Positions 61,901-64,000 of a DNA stretch of 64,000 nt are shown here, one piece after another. The notes below the pieces were generated by a model that worked only from the letters and a program-made list of their open reading frames with translations, searched no databases and was not told the DNA's origin. A program made the translations under genes and the position numbers. Every line of letters begins with the position of its first letter. The first letter of the stretch is position 1. The stretch lies in assembly GCA_963931655.1 (NCBI GenBank), contig OZ007036.1, positions 124,001 to 188,000 on the forward strand, written 5' to 3'. Source of the stretch: Butyricicoccus_B sp017886875. Lineage in GTDB: Bacteria; Bacillota; Clostridia; Oscillospirales; Butyricicoccaceae.

Positions 61901-61982
61901 TGATATGATACAAGGTTATTTCCATTATAAGCCAGTTGAGATATCAGAGCTTTATGAAATACTTGCGGAAAGAAATAAATAA
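58914..61982 (+). CDS. PAS-GAF-GGDEF-PAS-GGDEF-EAL signalling protein
   Basis: The 1022-aa protein makes and/or breaks c-di-GMP. In order: a PAS-like domain (1-110), a GAF-like domain (140-290), a GGDEF domain with an intact RTGGDEFVV near 368, a second PAS/PAC region (about 470-600), a degenerate GGDEF domain reading RLDGMRF near 672, and an EAL domain (780-1015). EAL catalytic motifs GEALLRW, ELTETHF, LDDFGNGYSS and VEGVETEEED are kept. No membrane helix is seen, so it senses cytoplasmic signals. AGGAGG precedes the ATG. It is a single-gene unit. Confidence 0.9.
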   Translation: MHFQWQFFENLNEIVYVSEIETESLVYMNARLRKVLGIDDSKEYIGKKCYQVLQGLSRPCDFCTNHLLKENEFYEWTYKNPILNRSYLIKDTVFKYEGKKYRLEIAIDIDSEKVQLNSYYFANTDEIIKNCMENMNSSADPNETIDNLLKFIGEKFLCERSYIFERNKNNCFDNTYEWCKKGIQPQKDLLQNEPEETISWWLELFENKQIVVIEDIEEIKDKYPLAYAALKPQDIHSLVTGPIYSGDDIIGFIGVDNPDRKMLTILKTLLKLVGYFVQPIFKRRDLLNELETINSRDTLTGALNKNALMDYCSSEVNKYDNLGVIYCDVSGLRIINNEKGYDVGDRVIMECYGLIHKTLKTDMIYRTGGDEFVVFIPNLCKKQFKNIADNLKNVVKVSKSHMHIGYSWSDQMPIDVQALIVKANKYMFKNKQEHYFTTKVLEKNQYDNNEFEYQKTEEISDSTSKFIKFISENNFDPEALFNSVTFRNSSSYLYFGDLQSNNFYISDNMRDTFGFKGNVVPNLLVEWEKRISTKEDLELYRHDLSEIISQKKTIHDLRYKVKDFEGNNIWIRCCGIIKWNEDKTIPLFFSGRVSCQDKDFVVDAITNFPREHAAIAKINELCKISDHMYIIGFCLNNFTEINETKGRYFGNLILQHIANRLYNRFSSRVSFFRLDGMRFMGIVSPTCKETVDDIVEKMREIIEQEYRTADISVRHPCAFGVLNYNDENESAQMVLENTITLILAAKTLPDAKYIEHSPENVRRMKEMANMALRLGQEVANNMENFRIVVQPIVTANGNEPIKGEALLRWKYDGQNVSPAVFIPLLEKGKMILPVGKWVFEQVVRTCKRILSFEPRFTMSFNVSYLQIMDDDFIRFVEQTLKKYRMDGSHFIAELTETHFDENPEKLKEFVDGCKKIGIQIALDDFGNGYSSLGLLLKYPATVVKLDKSLLTELTGSEEKMYFISSIVYACHQFGKTVCVEGVETEEEDRIVKNTGCDMIQGYFHYKPVEISELYEILAERNK

Positions 61983-62043
61983 AAATTTTTAGTCACATTT
62001 ATCCCCTATAATCTATATAATAAAAATAGGAGCGTGATGCGGC

Positions 62044-62181
62044 ATGAAGAAAAAACTCTATGGAGCGATTGTCGCAGCATTTGGAATAGGTATCCTAGTC
62101 GGTGGTATATTCCCATCAGAGCTATTTCTATGGCTTTGTGGATTTGCTCTTATAATAACAGGCTTTTTGCTTATAGGTTAA
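62044..62181 (+). CDS. 45-aa small membrane protein upstream of SpoVM
   Basis: The open frame begins MKKKLYGAIVAAFGIGILVG and contains two hydrophobic stretches (residues 5-22 and 27-44) split by FPSE. AGGAGCG lies upstream. I do not recognise a family. It lies 16 bases before the SpoVM-like gene with no terminator between, so the two are co-transcribed and a sporulation role is likely. Confidence 0.65.
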   Translation: MKKKLYGAIVAAFGIGILVGGIFPSELFLWLCGFALIITGFLLIG

Positions 62182-62197
62182 AGGGAGGAAAAGACAT

Positions 62198-62266
62198 ATG
62201 AAAATTGTTATATGGAAAAGTCCTAAGTATTTGCACGGTTTTTTAAAGCGTATATTCAAAATGTAA
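62198..62266 (+). CDS. spoVM: SpoVM-like 22-aa spore morphogenesis peptide
   Basis: The peptide starts MKIVIWKSPKYLHGFLKR. Aligned with Bacillus SpoVM it keeps Lys7, Pro9, Lys10, Leu12 and Gly14 at the same positions and is equally short and amphipathic. SpoVM marks the forespore surface by membrane curvature and anchors SpoIVA. The gene has an excellent AGGGAGG site, and the spoIVA start lies 1.6 kb downstream. A terminator follows at once. Confidence 0.82.
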   Translation: MKIVIWKSPKYLHGFLKRIFKM

Positions 62267-62274
62267 TAAAAATT

Positions 62275-62315
62275 ATACCGCAAAAGGTGATTTCACCTTT
62301 GCGGTATTTTTTTTG
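62275..62315 (+). terminator. Terminator after spoVM
   Basis: ATACCGCAAAAGGTGA pairs with TCACCTTTGCGGTAT with one bulged base and a 2-base loop, followed by eight T. Confidence 0.9.
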
Positions 62316-62380
62316 TAATATTAAAATTAAACACTTCATATATTATAGCAGATGCAGCTTACAAAGGAGGAATTATACAA

Positions 62381-63871
62381 ATGGAGCTGATTAGAAACAG
62401 CATTGCCTGCTATGATATTATTCTGGACAAAGTATCAACATATGAGGAGTCAACAGATGCAATAGTGCCTGACACATATCCGGATATAGCAAGAATTGCA
62501 TATGCAGACGGTGTTATAAATATGAAAGAGGAGTCAGTACAAAATGATAGAATACTGGTTTCAGGTGCGGTAAATACAACTGTTTTATATCAGCCAGAGG
62601 GCGAAACAGGTTTAAGACGTTTAGATGTGCCAGTAAGCTTTGCTTATATAGAAGAAGTCCGTGGTTGCAATAGCGAAAGCAAATGCTTTGTTAGATGTAC
62701 GGTAACAGCTGTAAAAGCTCATGCGGTAAACTCAAGAAAAATGAGCGTTACAGTTAAATTATGTTTTGAAATTACAGCTTATCAGCAAAGTGAGCTTTGC
62801 TATACACAAAGTATACAGCCAGCAAATGAACAACTAGAGGTTTTATACCAAACCGAAGATATAAATTTACTTAAAAAAGTGAAAAACTGTGAATTTACTA
62901 TTTTAGATGATTTAGAATGGAAACACAGTGAAGATTTAGAGCTTTTACATACAGATTGTATGTTAAAACAAACAGAAGCACGTTCCAATAATGGTCGTTT
63001 ATTGCTTCGTGGTGAAGCCTTAATGCAAATGCTTATGAGAGATGATACAGGTGCGATAGAGCAAGTAACAAAAACTGTACCATTTACTCAAATGCTTGAT
63101 ATAGATGGAATTTTAGAGGGCGAAAAAGTAGAAGTAAGACTTGCGGTATGTAGTCTGGATTGTGTTTTAGCACCAGATGATATGTTATCAATCGGTATAG
63201 GTGTTAGAGGAATTATACTCACAGATGAAATGAATACTGTGCAAACAATTCGTGATTTATATGAAAGACATCATGAGCTTGGAGTTCAAATAAAACAACT
63301 TCCAATACAAACATGTAAGCTTGGCGAAAGATTTTCGGCTGATAGCTCCGAAACTATGCCAATAGGCATGAAAGTTATGCAGTATTTAAGTGGTAAGGCT
63401 GTATGCACAGGTATTCAAATAGAGTCGCCAGAACAAGCCAGAATTAAAGCAGAAGTAGATGTTTTATATCTTGATGAGGAGAATAGCCTTTTTCAAACAC
63501 ATAGAATTGTACATTTTCCAGTTAAACTTTCAAATAGTGATGGAGTTTCTCCAAGTGATATACAAATGCAGTTAACATTGAACCCATCAAGCGAGGATAG
63601 CATAAATTTATATGGGGTTGCAAATGGCGTTTATTGTGGAAGAAAAAATAAAACAATACAAGATATAACAGCGGTTAATTTGGGTGAAAAGCGTGAAAAA
63701 TCTATGCCAGATGTCACACTTGTTTTACGTAGAGTAGATGAGGGTGAGCAACTTTGGGATATTGCAAGGCAATATGCAACCACAATGTCAGCTATAAAAA
63801 GTGCAAATAATTTACCAGAGGATACAAAGGCATTAAAAGAACAAATGTTACTTATTCCACTTGAGCAGTAA
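62381..63871 (+). CDS. SPOCS (DUF3794) and LysM spore protein
   Basis: The 496-aa protein has SPOCS/DUF3794 repeats over residues 1-420 (DAIVPDTYPDIARIAYADG, then GVRGIILTDEM) and a C-terminal LysM domain (EGEQLWDIARQYATTMSAIK). SPOCS proteins such as SafA/SpoVID relatives locate to the spore surface; LysM binds peptidoglycan. It sits between spoVM and spoIVA, fitting a role in coat or cortex assembly. AAAGGAGG precedes the ATG. Confidence 0.9.
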   Translation: MELIRNSIACYDIILDKVSTYEESTDAIVPDTYPDIARIAYADGVINMKEESVQNDRILVSGAVNTTVLYQPEGETGLRRLDVPVSFAYIEEVRGCNSESKCFVRCTVTAVKAHAVNSRKMSVTVKLCFEITAYQQSELCYTQSIQPANEQLEVLYQTEDINLLKKVKNCEFTILDDLEWKHSEDLELLHTDCMLKQTEARSNNGRLLLRGEALMQMLMRDDTGAIEQVTKTVPFTQMLDIDGILEGEKVEVRLAVCSLDCVLAPDDMLSIGIGVRGIILTDEMNTVQTIRDLYERHHELGVQIKQLPIQTCKLGERFSADSSETMPIGMKVMQYLSGKAVCTGIQIESPEQARIKAEVDVLYLDEENSLFQTHRIVHFPVKLSNSDGVSPSDIQMQLTLNPSSEDSINLYGVANGVYCGRKNKTIQDITAVNLGEKREKSMPDVTLVLRRVDEGEQLWDIARQYATTMSAIKSANNLPEDTKALKEQMLLIPLEQ

Positions 63872-63886
63872 TGAGGAGAGAAAATT

Positions 63887-64000
63887 ATGGAGCAAAAAGC
63901 ATTATATAAAGAAATCAGCACTCGCACAGGTGGTGATGTGTATATCGGGGTGGTAGGCCCTGTTAGAACAGGTAAATCAACTTTTATTAAACGCTTTATG
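63887..64000 (+). CDS. spoIVA: Stage IV sporulation protein A, 3' truncated
   Basis: Only the first 38 codons are in the window. They match SpoIVA (EISTRTGGDVYIGVVGPVRT, then GKSTFIKRF), including the Walker A motif GPVRTGKST. SpoIVA is an ATPase that polymerises as the base layer of the spore coat and is anchored by SpoVM. It starts 15 bases after the SPOCS-LysM gene with GAGGAG upstream. Confidence 0.93.
   Translation, partial: MEQKALYKEISTRTGGDVYIGVVGPVRTGKSTFIKRFM

Noticed and set aside
1..64000. tRNA, rRNA, CRISPR array, transposon or prophage
   Set aside because: I looked in the gaps on both strands and found no cloverleaf pattern, spaced repeats, transposase or phage genes.

Overview
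The window is AT-rich DNA from a low-GC, anaerobic, endospore-forming Firmicute, most likely a clostridial gut-type bacterium. Supporting signs are a spore-coat cluster (SpoVM-like peptide, SPOCS-LysM protein, start of SpoIVA), a CwlD-like amidase, a leucine T-box, FeoA/FeoB iron uptake, superoxide reductase, an NfnAB-type transhydrogenase, a PTS and the Firmicute division cluster. Coding is dense, with short gaps and many intrinsic terminators. I see no tRNA, rRNA, CRISPR array, insertion sequence or prophage.

Layout. 1-2.9 kb: end of a CBS protein, a membrane-anchored XRE regulator, and an XRE regulator plus DUF3169-like membrane protein preceded by four copies of one inverted repeat. 2.7-4.9 kb: a 52-aa protein and a GntR/ABC transporter operon of YtrA type. 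4.9-9.1 kb: HPr lacking the Ser46 site, a group III phosphofructokinase, and feoA/feoB plus the FeoB-associated peptide. 9.4-16.3 kb: an L-ascorbate (ula) operon in visible decay. ulaG is fused to ulaC by a deletion, ulaA has lost an internal block, ulaB is frameshifted and ulaE carries a stop and a frameshift. The regulator, ulaF, a beta-propeller gene and a HAD phosphatase remain open; a DUF3592-like gene just downstream is frameshifted too.

16.4-24.8 kb: an amidase, nfnAB behind a Rex-like operator, an NhaC antiporter, radA with a CwlD-like gene, and a purine permease. 24.9-42.5 kb: a long run of core genes in one direction: a radical SAM pair, miaB-mutS-mutL-miaA-hfq, then an HlyD-like protein, yggS-sepF-yggT-divIVA, ileS and lspA-rluD. 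42.6-48.6 kb: thioredoxin, a Crp/Fnr regulator divergent from a NifX-like protein and superoxide reductase across a 32-bp palindrome, an orphan 62-aa gene with its own promoter and terminator, a PfoR-like IIC, pta and a LacI regulator.

48.6-53.3 kb (minus strand): leuACDB behind a T-box with a CTC specifier. 53.4-56.9 kb: PAP2 phosphatase, flippase, phosphopantetheinyl transferase and PilZ protein. 57.2-62 kb: glutamate dehydrogenase and a large GGDEF/EAL protein. 62-64 kb: the spore-coat cluster, cut by the window end.

The window is mostly core metabolism. Most worth following up are the damaged ula operon with its unexplained propeller gene, the four-site operator array, the 32-bp divergent palindrome, and the SpoVM-like peptide beside SpoIVA. 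I do not see a clear new defence or mobile system.
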